The notes under the pieces are model-generated. The model was not told where the DNA came from. It did not search any database and saw nothing but the letters and a program-made list of their open reading frames with translations. Below, in pieces: positions 1 through 9,053 of a stretch of DNA of 35,886 nucleotides. This stretch comes from an uncultured Dorea sp. GTDB lineage: Bacteria; Bacillota; Clostridia; Lachnospirales; Lachnospiraceae. How positions within the stretch are numbered: the stretch's first letter is position 1; each line of letters starts with the position of its first letter. The stretch spans positions 1 to 35,886 of the forward strand of contig CAKRAT010000016.1 of the NCBI GenBank assembly GCA_934295165.1, given 5' to 3'. The translations under genes were made by a program, and so were the position numbers.

Positions 1-102
1 CACAAATGGATCACAATCCTTATCTTGAAAAACTGAATAAGGATAGAGATTCGGATTTTTCACCTTTTTATCACTCAGCGCAAAACTGCTTAAATAAATC
101 AT
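1..102 (-). CDS. Start of a probable ABC/SMC-type ATP-binding protein, cut by the window edge
   Basis: The first 34 codons are present and open to the edge, beginning MIYLSSFALSDKKVKNPN. A GAGGAG ribosome-binding site lies 6 nt before the ATG, and the ATG overlaps the stop of the upstream phosphoesterase gene (ATGA), so the two are translationally coupled. The opening, with a short beta strand followed by an IYPY/LYPY-VF stretch, resembles from memory the N-terminus of a large group of Firmicutes ATP-binding proteins that reach a GSGKST Walker A about 20-30 residues later. That motif is beyond the edge, so the family call is an inference. Confidence 0.55.
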   Translation of the reverse strand, partial: MIYLSSFALSDKKVKNPNLYPYSVFQDKDCDPFV

Positions 103-686
103 TCTTTACTCCTCGAATTCAGGATTTCTTCCAGCGTTCTCGGCGTATAATTCATATAATCCCGCATACATCCAACGTTATAGGCGCTTAATTCTTCCGC
201 TTCATAGACATGCCGGCAGTCATTCGCCCTCATCTCAGACAGACACTTCTGATAAAACCTGTCTTCCTCACTCTCATGGGTATGCCCATACAAGAGGATT
301 CTTCCTCGTCCCATATTCCTCCAACTGAAAATCGGATAATGGCTCAAAACCAGACTATAATGCTCCTTACCAATCGTGTCATGCATTTCTTTATAATCGC
401 AGCTTTCATGAAACAACTGCTGATAGCGGTAATCTGAGACGTCATCATGATTACCCTTGATCAACACTTTACGCCCTTTTAACTGAGCCACGAATGCAAT
501 CAGCTCTTCCTTTTTGCCGCGCATGCTCACATCACCTAAAATATACACCATATCCCCATTGGTCACACGGTCATTCCAGTTCTTTAAAATCGTATCATGC
601 ATTTCCTGCAATGACGCAAATGGCCGATGATCAAAGGCAATGGAATTTTCATGAAATAAATGTAAATCACTGATATAATACTTCAT
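99..686 (-). CDS. Calcineurin-like metallophosphoesterase (small, YfcE-like)
   Basis: This 195-residue protein carries the full metallophosphoesterase set: D7-x-H9, G51-D52, G78-N79-H80-D81, H116 and G134-H-T-H137. All two-metal ligands are therefore present and it should be an active phosphomono- or diesterase. The family includes 2',3'-cyclic phosphodiesterases and nucleases; the substrate cannot be read from the sequence. A GAGAGGAG site precedes the ATG. It is the last complete gene of the rtcB operon. Next to an RNA ligase, a role in trimming or opening RNA-end phosphates is a reasonable inference. The C-terminal 50 residues beyond GHTH are family-specific and unrecognised. Confidence 0.85.
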   Translation of the reverse strand: MKYYISDLHLFHENSIAFDHRPFASLQEMHDTILKNWNDRVTNGDMVYILGDVSMRGKKEELIAFVAQLKGRKVLIKGNHDDVSDYRYQQLFHESCDYKEMHDTIGKEHYSLVLSHYPIFSWRNMGRGRILLYGHTHESEEDRFYQKCLSEMRANDCRHVYEAEELSAYNVGCMRDYMNYTPRTLEEILNSRSKE

Positions 687-739
687 TGCCTGTCACTCCT
701 CTCTCAAAATCTCATCTGTTCTTAATTTTAGTCAACCGT

Positions 740-1681
740 CTATAAAACCGCAGACATCAACTGCAATTCCGCTATGTTCTCAAACAATTCCTTTACCCCG
801 GCACCGCCACTTTTGACACCGTAAATATCATAAGTAACTTCCCGGTCCATCACTTTCGTTCCATAGGCATGTACCTGCTTAATTGTACCATATCCATCGA
901 CTTCCATGCCATTGATCTTCGTCGAAAAAATGACCGCCTCATCTTTTCGATATTCCGGTCTTCCCTGTTTCTGAAGCGTTTCTTTCGATCCAAGCAGTTT
1001 AATCGCATCGTAAAGCATTTCTGCATCCACATAAACCCGATTATCATGATAATGTCCAAAATACCATCGCTCATACTGCAGGTTTGCCGCAAGTGTTTCC
1101 AGCCATCTTTCTGTTGATAAGTCTATCGATTTGGGGTCTGATAAAGTATATAATGATTTTTCAGGCCTATACACCAGCGGACATGTATGAGACAACACAT
1201 AATCTACTTTCCAACGGCTGTCTGCTATTTGCTGCTCCGTATAATTTTTGATTGATTCATTCGGCTGTTCATCTTCAAACCACGGCAGACCGGTCATCAT
1301 TCGATAGGCTTTATCCGGACTGCCGGCACCACCAATAACCAATACCTTTTTGCCTGAAAAGTCATAGATTTCACCGTCTTTCGCAAAGATCAGATTCGGA
1401 TATTCCGGCTCAAAATAAACGGTGCCATTTTTCCATTTCTTCTTCCTGTAAGAAGAAATGTTAGAAGGTCTTTCCTCATGATTACCATATACACAAAAAA
1501 CTGTAATCGGAAGCCCTGCCAAATACTTTTTTCTCTCCGTATCCCGATAATCCATACAGTAATTAATTCCCGCATCACCAAGAATAATCATACAATCTTC
1601 GATTGTTGTCTGCATCCGTCTGCAAAACACTTCAACCTTTTGAAAATCACCGTGACAATCCCCTGTTATATACTCAGCCAA
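740..1681 (-). CDS. Calcineurin-like metallophosphoesterase with C-terminal extension
   Basis: The core motifs are D8-x-H10 (GDCHGD), G35-D36, G66-N67-H68-E69, H165 and G209-H-Y-H212, so the catalytic site is intact. The protein is 313 residues long. After GHYH there is an extra region of about 100 residues that I do not recognise, rich in beta-type sequence and ending in an amphipathic helix. Translation probably starts at TTG (1681) with a GCAGGT site upstream; no ATG fits better. It sits about 50 nt downstream of rtcB and about 50 nt upstream of another phosphoesterase gene. The three are probably one transcript and may act in sequence on RNA ends (inference). Confidence 0.85.
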   Translation of the reverse strand: MAEYITGDCHGDFQKVEVFCRRMQTTIEDCMIILGDAGINYCMDYRDTERKKYLAGLPITVFCVYGNHEERPSNISSYRKKKWKNGTVYFEPEYPNLIFAKDGEIYDFSGKKVLVIGGAGSPDKAYRMMTGLPWFEDEQPNESIKNYTEQQIADSRWKVDYVLSHTCPLVYRPEKSLYTLSDPKSIDLSTERWLETLAANLQYERWYFGHYHDNRVYVDAEMLYDAIKLLGSKETLQKQGRPEYRKDEAVIFSTKINGMEVDGYGTIKQVHAYGTKVMDREVTYDIYGVKSGGAGVKELFENIAELQLMSAVL

Positions 1682-1729
1682 TTTTACCTGCTTTCTGATA
1701 GCCTGACTGCTAATCTATCTGCTATTTGT

Positions 1730-2902
1730 CTATTTCTCATCTTTCAAAGCATTTCGCTTTTTCTTTCTTCCGGCCTTAAAATTATAGATTGGCCGAATAA
1801 TCTGATCGACACACACAGTCTCCCCGATTACTTCAAGTATATCATCCATACACCGATAAGCAAATGGTGCTTCATCCAGTGTCCCCTCATCGATACAGGT
1901 AGAATAAATCCCCTGCATTGCTTTTTTAAACTGCGACACAGTAAAATGCTCCTTCACAGCTGAACGCTTATAAAGCCGTCCTGCTCCATGGGGTGCCGAC
2001 TGATTCCATGCATCATTTCCCAGTCCTGTTCCAAGAATAATCCCTGCCTGCATATTCACAGGTATAATCACCTTTTCTCCTGCTTTTGCTGAAATAGCAC
2101 CTTTTCGAATGATTGGCGTACCGGTAAATGTTGTGTCCGCTGACTCCACATAGTTATGAATACAGCTGTAAGTGTCCTGAACCTTCCACTTCATTCCCTT
2201 TATAATCTCTGCCAATATCGCCTGTCTGTTAATATCCGCATATTTCTGTACAATCTGCAGATCTTCAAGATATTCCTGCATCAGCTGTCCTTCAAGATAT
2301 GTCATCTCATGAGGAACTGAACAACCTTTTTCCTTCAGTACTTTCTCACCCTGATTGATATAAAAATTCGTCACCTCAATCCCCAGATGCCTGCTTCCGG
2401 AATGAATCACAAGATAAAAATCCCCATCTTCTCCCTGATTCACCTCTATAAAATGATTGCCGCCGCCCAGTGTACCAATCGACCGATATGCCTTGTCTGC
2501 CTGTATATTTTTATAGCAATGCAGCTTAGAAAGATCAATTTCATCAGCCATGTGAAGCGCCTCGCCTCTTATAGCAAATCCTGATGGAACATTCTCACGT
2601 ATCACCGTATCCAGTTTCTGGAAATCCTTCATTCGTCCTTTTACCCGTGCTAATGTCATCCCGCAGCCGATATCAATCCCGACCACATTCGGCATGATCG
2701 CTTTGCCGACAGTCTGAGTATATCCAATTGTCCCAACGATTCCCGCATGCACATCCGGCATCACGGCAATCTGACATCCTTCATTTATCGGCTGATCACA
2801 GAGTGCCTGAATCTGTGATGCAGCATAATCTTCAATCGCTGTCTCAACATTTTTAGTTGTATAAACCTGCGCTGTTGTATATTTTCCTTTAATTAACATC
2901 AT
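1730..2902 (-). CDS. rtcB: RtcB-family RNA-splicing / RNA-repair ligase
   Basis: RtcB joins RNA 2',3'-cyclic-phosphate or 3'-phosphate ends to 5'-OH ends using GTP and Mn2+. This 390-residue protein is of the compact bacterial type. Visible motifs are MPDVHAG (48-54), GIDIGCGM with the metal ligands D77 and C80, GGGNHFIEV (146-154; H150), HSGSRHLG (167-174; H167), HNY (H249) and APHGAGR, whose H305 should be the guanylylated histidine. Nothing essential is missing. A GAGGTG site precedes two consecutive ATGs, either of which could be the start. It lies 6 nt after a phosphoesterase gene. No archease or RtcA is visible, so end processing probably falls to the phosphoesterases, HAD and RlaP proteins encoded nearby (inference). 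Confidence 0.96.
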   Translation of the reverse strand: MMLIKGKYTTAQVYTTKNVETAIEDYAASQIQALCDQPINEGCQIAVMPDVHAGIVGTIGYTQTVGKAIMPNVVGIDIGCGMTLARVKGRMKDFQKLDTVIRENVPSGFAIRGEALHMADEIDLSKLHCYKNIQADKAYRSIGTLGGGNHFIEVNQGEDGDFYLVIHSGSRHLGIEVTNFYINQGEKVLKEKGCSVPHEMTYLEGQLMQEYLEDLQIVQKYADINRQAILAEIIKGMKWKVQDTYSCIHNYVESADTTFTGTPIIRKGAISAKAGEKVIIPVNMQAGIILGTGLGNDAWNQSAPHGAGRLYKRSAVKEHFTVSQFKKAMQGIYSTCIDEGTLDEAPFAYRCMDDILEVIGETVCVDQIIRPIYNFKAGRKKKRNALKDEK

Positions 2903-2908
2903 AACACC

Positions 2909-3565
2909 TCATACATAAAATTCTTCTTTTGTTTCCAGGCATAAACACCCTAAACGACCACTTTTAAAACCACATCCGCAATCAATCATATACACATTTT
3001 CCTTTTCGTTTTTCCAAATCGAATGATCAGCATTCGTCCTATGACCGCAAATAGATATGTAATCATCAATACCGTTTTTCAAGTACGACTGATTCAGCTC
3101 ACTTCCCATCAAATAATACGTCAACGGCTTTTCAATACCCGGCGCAGAAGTCATGGCATGGGCCAACAGATATTTCTTATGATCGACCTCAACCGTGATC
3201 TGCAGCGGCCATGAAGCAATCACATCTGCCAGATTCTGTATATCAACCGGTGTCAATCGCCGCGTGAAAATTCTGAATGTATTATATGGATATGGCGGTA
3301 TTTTTCTTCTTTTCCACTCCGGCAGATGATAAAAGTCTGATATATAAGCAGCCAGACTCTGATCATGATTACCGCACAAAATTGTACATCTGTCTTCTAA
3401 TTCAAGCATATGGAAATACAAATCCACAGGATTCGGACTAAAATCAGAGCGGTCAAACACATCACCAAGGATAAATAAATGATCCTGCTCCGAAAAATGA
3501 ATCCTTGCTAACATTTCGCAAAATCTACCGTCATCATTATGTATGTCGCTTATCACGTAATGCAC
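2909..3565 (-). CDS. Ser/Thr-phosphatase-like metallophosphoesterase
   Basis: Motifs are DIH (7-9), GDVFDR (34-39), GNHD (65-68), H136 (LAHAM) and GHR (174-176), followed by a DCGCG strand. This is the PP1/ApaH-like layout of the calcineurin superfamily, at 218 residues. The start is GTG with an AGGAGGT site 8 nt upstream. It is encoded 6 nt before rtcB and is the phosphoesterase most tightly coupled to the ligase. A function in preparing RNA ends, or in removing a protein or nucleotide phosphate, is inferred from context only. Confidence 0.87.
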   Translation of the reverse strand: MHYVISDIHNDDGRFCEMLARIHFSEQDHLFILGDVFDRSDFSPNPVDLYFHMLELEDRCTILCGNHDQSLAAYISDFYHLPEWKRRKIPPYPYNTFRIFTRRLTPVDIQNLADVIASWPLQITVEVDHKKYLLAHAMTSAPGIEKPLTYYLMGSELNQSYLKNGIDDYISICGHRTNADHSIWKNEKENVYMIDCGCGFKSGRLGCLCLETKEEFYV

Positions 3566-3584
3566 TTGATCGTACCTCCTTTTT

Positions 3585-4352
3585 CTAATCAGAATATAAT
3601 TGCCTAACTATCCGTAATAGCCCCGCCTTACGCTCATCATAATCATTCAATGCCGCATACTCCACTTGAGTAGGCGACACATGTTCAAGATAAGGCATCT
3701 GCAAAAGCCTTTTCCCATCATACATTACATTCACTGTTACCTGAGATTCACTATAATGCGCCTTTTTTGCCAATTGCCTATACTGCATTTCTTCTTCATC
3801 ATCCGCGGGGCCAGCCACGATACCATAAAGTTTTGTCCCCATTATATGTACAATATCTTTTCTTCTGAACAAAAGTGGCAGGTCAACAAAAGCCTTTTCA
3901 ATCTGCTTTATTTGTCCCATCCATTTATTCAGATAACGCATCTTATGGTCATAAGATGCAATTGGATTGTTATAAACCAATACAGCTTTCTCCCAATCAG
4001 TCAATTCAATTTGACGATCCTCCATAAATTTTCTATAATTTCTTGATGGCACGACTATCTGAGAAATTCTCCTTCCATTAATATCACCTTCTAAATAACT
4101 ATAATATTTTAAAACTGCAAAATACGCCTTATACCGTTTTAACTTATTAAAAAAAAATATTCCCATATGAAGCCCTTGGCCTATTTCATAAGGTGATTTC
4201 AGACTATAAGTCATTCCATCATCATGTAACATCATATGATAGGATTCAACATATAAATTCATCTTTTCTTCTATAAATGTTTTCTCCTCAAAACCTAAAT
4301 CTGTCCTCAACATCAATTTTACCTCAAATTCAGGTTCATACCGTCCCAGCAT
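3585..4352 (-). CDS. Uncharacterised protein with the 'TD-x2-KA-x-L' helical motif (paralogue of the next upstream gene)
   Basis: I do not recognise a named domain. The 255-residue protein has an N-terminal mixed region, then a segment at about 101-145 (VPSRNYRKF...ELTDWEKAVLVYNNP...) that closely matches residues 5-48 of the protein encoded immediately upstream (VPSACMRAY...EFTDFQKATLIWNAP...). The two are thus distant paralogues sharing a small helical module, placed centrally here and at the N-terminus there. No signal peptide or membrane segment is seen. A GGGAG site lies 10 nt before the ATG. It belongs to the rtcB operon, 20-odd nt from each neighbour. No function can be assigned. Confidence 0.8.
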   Translation of the reverse strand: MLGRYEPEFEVKLMLRTDLGFEEKTFIEEKMNLYVESYHMMLHDDGMTYSLKSPYEIGQGLHMGIFFFNKLKRYKAYFAVLKYYSYLEGDINGRRISQIVVPSRNYRKFMEDRQIELTDWEKAVLVYNNPIASYDHKMRYLNKWMGQIKQIEKAFVDLPLLFRRKDIVHIMGTKLYGIVAGPADDEEEMQYRQLAKKAHYSESQVTVNVMYDGKRLLQMPYLEHVSPTQVEYAALNDYDERKAGLLRIVRQLYSD

Positions 4353-4369
4353 TATTATTTTTCTCCCAT

Positions 4370-5113
4370 TTAAAGCATGATATCTTCCACTTTCTTAGTC
4401 TCCTGAACACGCCTATACCAACAGTCCTGTTTTCGAACTGTTTCTGCATATTCTCTGGCCGTCCTCAAAACCATTTCACCATCCGCACTTTTTGTTTTAC
4501 CGCAATCCATATAATGCAAATAATCCCCAAATGCTTCCATCGCCCTTCGTAATGCATTTCTCACTTCATCGCCTTCGATATACGGCGTAAATTCATAATC
4601 CAGGTACAATGGATTAATGTGCATATGCGACCAATGCCCTGTTTCTGTCAATTCATAGACGATTACCTGAACATCTGAATAATCTACATACCATCCATTC
4701 GCTTCTATGCGTTGAAGATACACATCCCATTCCTTTTTTCCTTGCGCTAACACATAATAGCGCCCTGTTGCAAGATCCTTCACCGATGCTCCCACCTGCA
4801 TGTCAAACGGAATCTTCATAAAAGCAAACTCGAATCGATCCGGTCGGAAGGAATCTGCCGACATATATCGTCCCGAATCATTATTCAGAAATGTTTCCCC
4901 TTTCTTCTGCTCAAAAGACATTCGCTCATGAATTTGCTGACGAATATTGGCATCTTCTGTTGTTTCTACTAACTCACAGAGTGCTTCCAATCTTTCTTTC
5001 CATGACTTATTGGGCGCATTCCAAATTAATGTTGCTTTCTGAAAATCCGTAAATTCAAAATGAAGTTCCTCAAAATACGCACGCATACACGCTGATGGTA
5101 CTAATTCAAACAT
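4370..5113 (-). CDS. Uncharacterised protein with N-terminal 'TD-x2-KA-x-L' helical motif
   Basis: The frame runs from 5122, but AAGGAG sits only 1 nt from that ATG and 10 nt from the second ATG at 5113, so 5113 is preferred (247 residues). Residues 5-48 carry the shared module (VPSACMRAY, FTDFQKATLIWNAP), followed by a Glu-rich helix. The middle (about 85-165) looks beta-rich with aromatic residues (RYYVLAQGKKEWDVYLQ). The C-terminus is helical and charged. It has no signal peptide. I cannot name the family. It is flanked by its paralogue downstream and the degenerate guanylate-kinase-like gene upstream, all with short gaps and the same direction. Confidence 0.8.
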   Translation of the reverse strand: MFELVPSACMRAYFEELHFEFTDFQKATLIWNAPNKSWKERLEALCELVETTEDANIRQQIHERMSFEQKKGETFLNNDSGRYMSADSFRPDRFEFAFMKIPFDMQVGASVKDLATGRYYVLAQGKKEWDVYLQRIEANGWYVDYSDVQVIVYELTETGHWSHMHINPLYLDYEFTPYIEGDEVRNALRRAMEAFGDYLHYMDCGKTKSADGEMVLRTAREYAETVRKQDCWYRRVQETKKVEDIML

Positions 5114-5143
5114 TTTATCCATTCTCCTTTTTTGTACTCACCT

Positions 5144-6208
5144 TTAAGGTTTTAATATCTCAATCATTTCACAAAGTGATTCTATATCAGCTTCTTCACT
5201 TCTGTATATTAAATTCCTTCCATCATGACAGTCACGTATGACTGTTTTTTCCCGCCTACTCAGCTGATTTGATGACTTTGTGATAATTTCCAGAATTTTA
5301 ACGTTCGGATGAATCTTTTTAAAGTCTGCTTCTTCATCCACCTCGAGATCTACAATAACTGTTTTTCCCTCATAACACTTCTTGTAGATCCCGGCATTTA
5401 TTTTTCTGAAATTATGATCATCATACCATGCATATTCATCCGGGTATCTTTCCAGCAATCTCTTGATGACCTTGTCTTTCTCTGCACGTTCTATTCCCGA
5501 AATAATAAGCATGTGCCCAGGTGCTTTCTTAACCAGACTCTCATCTATATGTTTATATAGAATCTTTTCATTTGGTTTCATAAAGTCAGGTCCCCAGATA
5601 TCATATTCAATTGTTTCAATCCTGAAATTATTTCGATAAAGATCACAGCCCACAACCCTTCCCCGACAAGGCCATTCTTTCCTGTCGCTTCTAATCGTAA
5701 AAGAAACAAGATCACCCCTTTCACATACCGGCTTTCGAAGTTCATGCTCCCTATTAATTCTGCCAATTTCAGCTTCTGACTTTGCATTGGCTAACAAAGC
5801 AATTTTAATACAAGCTTCCTCCCACTGCGTATCCAACCCATATTTACTGAGATTACCTCTGTTTTTTAAATAGCTTGGATACAAGTCTTCTCTCAGAATC
5901 AGCATTTCACCGATATAACCGACTTTGAAACTTTTCCATCCTTTAACCTGTTGTGTATCATCCAGTCTTCTTCCGTCTTTTAAATATTTCCGCAAAATTG
6001 GAAATAAAAGCTGCCATTCAGAATAATAGTTCAATTGATCCAGTTCAGGTCCATGAAACTGATAAGACTTTCCTTCGTCTGATACCATAATGACACAGCC
6101 GGGTCCCCCAAGCCCCGACGGTTTTGACAAATAATAAGCGATAACGTGGTCAAAAAATGCTGTGGTCAATTCATCGACTTTTAACTGTATTCTATCTTCA
6201 TATTTCAT
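5144..6208 (-). CDS. Uncharacterised protein ending in a degenerate guanylate-kinase-like domain
   Basis: This is a 354-residue protein with an excellent GGAGGAG site. Residues 1-160 are unrecognised. About 162-205 resembles a small beta barrel (ERGDLVSFTIRSDRKEWPCRG). From 232 to the end the order of elements follows guanylate kinase: a strand (MLIISG), a P-loop position, a helix ending KRLLERYPDEY, a strand (GKTVIVDLEVD), KKIHPNVKILEIIT and a short helix. The expected Walker A (GPSGxGKST) reads GIERAEKDK, and most of the GMP-binding region is missing, so it is unlikely to be a kinase and may bind nucleotide ends or act as a scaffold. The fold call is by eye. It is in the rtcB operon. Confidence 0.75.
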   Translation of the reverse strand: MKYEDRIQLKVDELTTAFFDHVIAYYLSKPSGLGGPGCVIMVSDEGKSYQFHGPELDQLNYYSEWQLLFPILRKYLKDGRRLDDTQQVKGWKSFKVGYIGEMLILREDLYPSYLKNRGNLSKYGLDTQWEEACIKIALLANAKSEAEIGRINREHELRKPVCERGDLVSFTIRSDRKEWPCRGRVVGCDLYRNNFRIETIEYDIWGPDFMKPNEKILYKHIDESLVKKAPGHMLIISGIERAEKDKVIKRLLERYPDEYAWYDDHNFRKINAGIYKKCYEGKTVIVDLEVDEEADFKKIHPNVKILEIITKSSNQLSRREKTVIRDCHDGRNLIYRSEEADIESLCEMIEILKP

Positions 6209-6258
6209 TGATACTCCTCCATTTCTAACACTTTTTTCGCTGGACCGGCAATGGATGC

Positions 6259-7179
6259 CTAACCAACCTCGCCTACAATATCATGCAGCAGTTTGTCACA
6301 CACTGGATCCGATAGCAGATACTCCATGTCAAAAGGTATTTCTGCTTCTTCATCAGAGACTCTCAGTGCAATCCAGCTGCATGTTTCAACTGTATCCCCG
6401 GCGAAAGCTTCACGACTGCGTTTTTTGCTTCTCGTCTTATCGTCAGCCTCGGAGGGCTTCTCCATTTTCAGGATTCTGCTGCCCAAGTTTGTGCACGGTC
6501 TCCAATAATCTTTCTCCAGACACTCATCCATACAGGCTCCCATCAATCGGTATTGACCAATCAGATAATACTTTCCCTTATACAGCATCTTTCTGTAGAT
6601 CAGGCTGGCATCCTGTGCCCAAACAAGTGACTCATAATGATAAAAATTATGTACTCTGAACATTTTATTTTTAAGCAAAAATGTTTCCTGTTCCAACACT
6701 TTTGCATCCGAGTCATTATGTAAAAGACTTGTTTCCACAGAAGTTATATCCTCACCTGAAAATGTCTCGCCGGCTTTTAAGTGAGCCTCCTGCACGAAAT
6801 CCCTCTTCCATGATGTCGATTTTTCCGAACCGTATGCAGACATCCATTCTCTGATGAATACGCTTTCCGATGGTCCGCCCCAGTTCTTAAAATCTCCCTG
6901 CTTTACAGAAACATAATACTGGCAATACATTTTTTCATTGTCCGGATTCTCCAGACGTAAGCACGGATCAGCTTTTCTCTTCATTTCCTCCGAATCTGTT
7001 TTTTGCCAAATCCATGTCTGTCCATTTTTATCCTGCGCATAGCTCACTATTTTTCTGATCTCATTTCTTTCCTCATTGAGCCGGATTTCAATAATAATAT
7101 GTCCGGCTTTTAATTTTTTCTCTGCATAAGTTTCAAAATCCTTAATTCTGTTAAGTGAGACACTTCTGTAATTTTTCAT
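6259..7179 (-). CDS. Uncharacterised soluble protein in the rtcB operon
   Basis: I do not recognise this 306-residue family. It has no signal peptide or membrane helix. It contains several aromatic-rich stretches (KMYCQYYVSVKQGDFKNWGG near 83-102; HNFYHYESLVWAQDASLIYRKMLYKGKYYLIG near 175-210) and a basic, Ser-rich linker (about 245-258) before a final acidic helix. AAGGAAG lies 7 nt before the ATG. It is bracketed by other unnamed genes in the same direction between phosphoesterase genes, so a part in the same pathway is likely but unspecified. Confidence 0.75.
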   Translation of the reverse strand: MKNYRSVSLNRIKDFETYAEKKLKAGHIIIEIRLNEERNEIRKIVSYAQDKNGQTWIWQKTDSEEMKRKADPCLRLENPDNEKMYCQYYVSVKQGDFKNWGGPSESVFIREWMSAYGSEKSTSWKRDFVQEAHLKAGETFSGEDITSVETSLLHNDSDAKVLEQETFLLKNKMFRVHNFYHYESLVWAQDASLIYRKMLYKGKYYLIGQYRLMGACMDECLEKDYWRPCTNLGSRILKMEKPSEADDKTRSKKRSREAFAGDTVETCSWIALRVSDEEAEIPFDMEYLLSDPVCDKLLHDIVGEVG

Positions 7180-7264
7180 GCTTCATCTTCCTTTTCTATA
7201 CGTGATCAACATTGACTTTCGGCTCTTGCATTTAAAAAACGGTTCAAAAAAGCTCTATAGTTTC

Positions 7265-8239
7265 CTATAAAGCCTCTGAGTCTTCAAATTCTGTATTCAC
7301 AATGGTCATCAATGCCTTCTTCAGCTCTTCCTCCAAAAGCATTTCTTCGGAACGATGCACATTTCCTATGCTGTCCTCTTTTTCTTTTTCCCGAAAATAC
7401 TGCCTTCTCCGGGCGATTATGCCCTGATCCACATGAAAGGCAAAGTGGACGGCACATTTTCCCTCGTTGATTTTCCAGAACATTTCCGGACATTCTTCCA
7501 GAACCACAAAGGCCGCATCAAAATAGAGAATTGCTTCATTCGCTCTCACCCATATCTCATTGTATTCCCCGGGAAAGGAATAGCAATTGATCAGATTTTT
7601 GATGGGATCCATGATTTCTTTCCACTTGGTATGGTACGCCGGCTGATTCAGATAGAATCGATCAATGGTCGCATACACATCCCTGATCCGATCTGTGAAA
7701 GGATTCCGTTCATTATTTGACAGGTTAGAAGGGTCTGTATTATAAAACTCAGACAATGTCATAATGTCCAACAGATCATAAATCTTGCCTGCAATGATCA
7801 TGTTCTTTGTTTTCTCATCGCAGCCGGCAATTTTCAGCCATTTTCGATCCCGTTCATTCATGGAGCCGGATGGCCTGTCCTCATCATCAATTTCGTGAAT
7901 ATAATAATGATGATAAGGGTTAAACATGCGATCCTCCTGCAGATTAAACAGCATGTCTATCAATTCTCCCTGGGAATGCTTCGTCTTGATGTCGTTTCCA
8001 AAAAGCAGCATTGCATTCAGACGCTTGATCTTCCTGCTGTGATTCCGTCCGTAATAATCATTAAAAAGAATGTTGTCCATACGATCATAGGTTATACTTT
8101 CAGACTGCTCGTAAAATTCAAGGAAATCTTCATAATAGGTACTCTGGTAAAAACGGTAACGTTTTTCACCATCATAGAGTTCATTTAATCCGGGACAATA
8201 CCGATTCATCATATCATTCACTGTCATTCTTACTGCCAT
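7265..8239 (-). CDS. Uncharacterised protein in the rtcB operon
   Basis: The open frame extends up to a GTG at 8293, but the only clear ribosome-binding site (GAAGGGAG, 8248-8255) is 8 nt from the ATG at 8239 and 2 nt from the ATG at 8245. I take 8239, giving 324 residues. The protein is largely helical with many Asp/Tyr/Asn, has no membrane segment, and ends in a strongly acidic helix. A motif of two RxxxLNAMLLFGN-like helices sits near 75-85. I cannot name the family. It follows a phosphoesterase gene (stop at 8296) and precedes another unknown. Confidence 0.72.
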   Translation of the reverse strand: MAVRMTVNDMMNRYCPGLNELYDGEKRYRFYQSTYYEDFLEFYEQSESITYDRMDNILFNDYYGRNHSRKIKRLNAMLLFGNDIKTKHSQGELIDMLFNLQEDRMFNPYHHYYIHEIDDEDRPSGSMNERDRKWLKIAGCDEKTKNMIIAGKIYDLLDIMTLSEFYNTDPSNLSNNERNPFTDRIRDVYATIDRFYLNQPAYHTKWKEIMDPIKNLINCYSFPGEYNEIWVRANEAILYFDAAFVVLEECPEMFWKINEGKCAVHFAFHVDQGIIARRRQYFREKEKEDSIGNVHRSEEMLLEEELKKALMTIVNTEFEDSEAL

Positions 8240-8295
8240 TGCCATCGCTCCCTTCTTCCGATCAAGTTCAAAACTTATAAATCCTGATGCCACAT

Positions 8296-9027
8296 TTAGA
8301 CAGTTTCTTCTTTCCTGATGCCGCGCACATAAGTTGTTTCTCCTGTTTCAATACAATAAGCCGCCAGACGTCCGCCCATACAGCACCCGCAATCAATAGC
8401 AATATGCCCATTTTCCTTATAAACTTCCGCACGGTTCCAGCCATCAATCAACGGTGTTGGTGTATGTCCGGTCACCAGATACACATTTTCATCAGAAAAA
8501 TACCGCCTGCCGTAATCAGCCCGTCCTTCTACAAAATCATAAAGATCATAATCCTCCAATTCTTTCTCTGATGAGAAATTTGCCAGACCGGCATGGGTCA
8601 AAATGTAACGTCTGCCTTTATAAGCAATCTCCTCATATGCCGATGCATCTGCAATAAAATCAAGGATTTCCTGCTGATCATCCCGTGACAGCTTCTGGAA
8701 CTGCTTCACTGTCACAGCTCCGCCATCTGACAACCAAAGACTGTAAGCTTCCAAAAGTTCAGAAGTAATCTGCGTTTCACAGTTTTTCTCTGTGATCTCC
8801 GCTGTCAGTTTATTCAGAAGCAAGTACATCTCAAGGTCGTGATTGCCAAGAATATAAATAACATTCGGTCGGCACATCAAATCCTGCAATACTTTTACCG
8901 GATCCGGTCCCCGATCCACCGCATCACCAAGAACATACAATTCATCCTGTGACGAAAAATTGATTTTCTGCAAAAGCTGTATGTATTGATCATAACAACC
9001 ATGAATGTCTGAAATAAGATATCTCAT
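8296..9027 (-). CDS. Ser/Thr-phosphatase-like metallophosphoesterase (PrpE/ApaH type)
   Basis: This 243-residue protein has the textbook phosphatase pattern: SDIHG (6-10), GDAVDRG (34-40), GNHD (61-64), a helical insert of about 65 residues, THAGL (H145), GHTPT (187-191) and a final DCGC strand. All metal ligands are present. The family includes protein phosphatases, diadenosine tetraphosphatases and RNA 5'-cap hydrolases, and the substrate is not readable. An AAGGGTG site precedes the ATG. It is the first gene after the 9054-9078 hairpin, so it probably heads the operon that ends in rtcB. Confidence 0.9.
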   Translation of the reverse strand: MRYLISDIHGCYDQYIQLLQKINFSSQDELYVLGDAVDRGPDPVKVLQDLMCRPNVIYILGNHDLEMYLLLNKLTAEITEKNCETQITSELLEAYSLWLSDGGAVTVKQFQKLSRDDQQEILDFIADASAYEEIAYKGRRYILTHAGLANFSSEKELEDYDLYDFVEGRADYGRRYFSDENVYLVTGHTPTPLIDGWNRAEVYKENGHIAIDCGCCMGGRLAAYCIETGETTYVRGIRKEETV

Positions 9028-9053
9028 ATCAAATCACACCCTTCTGAATAAGA

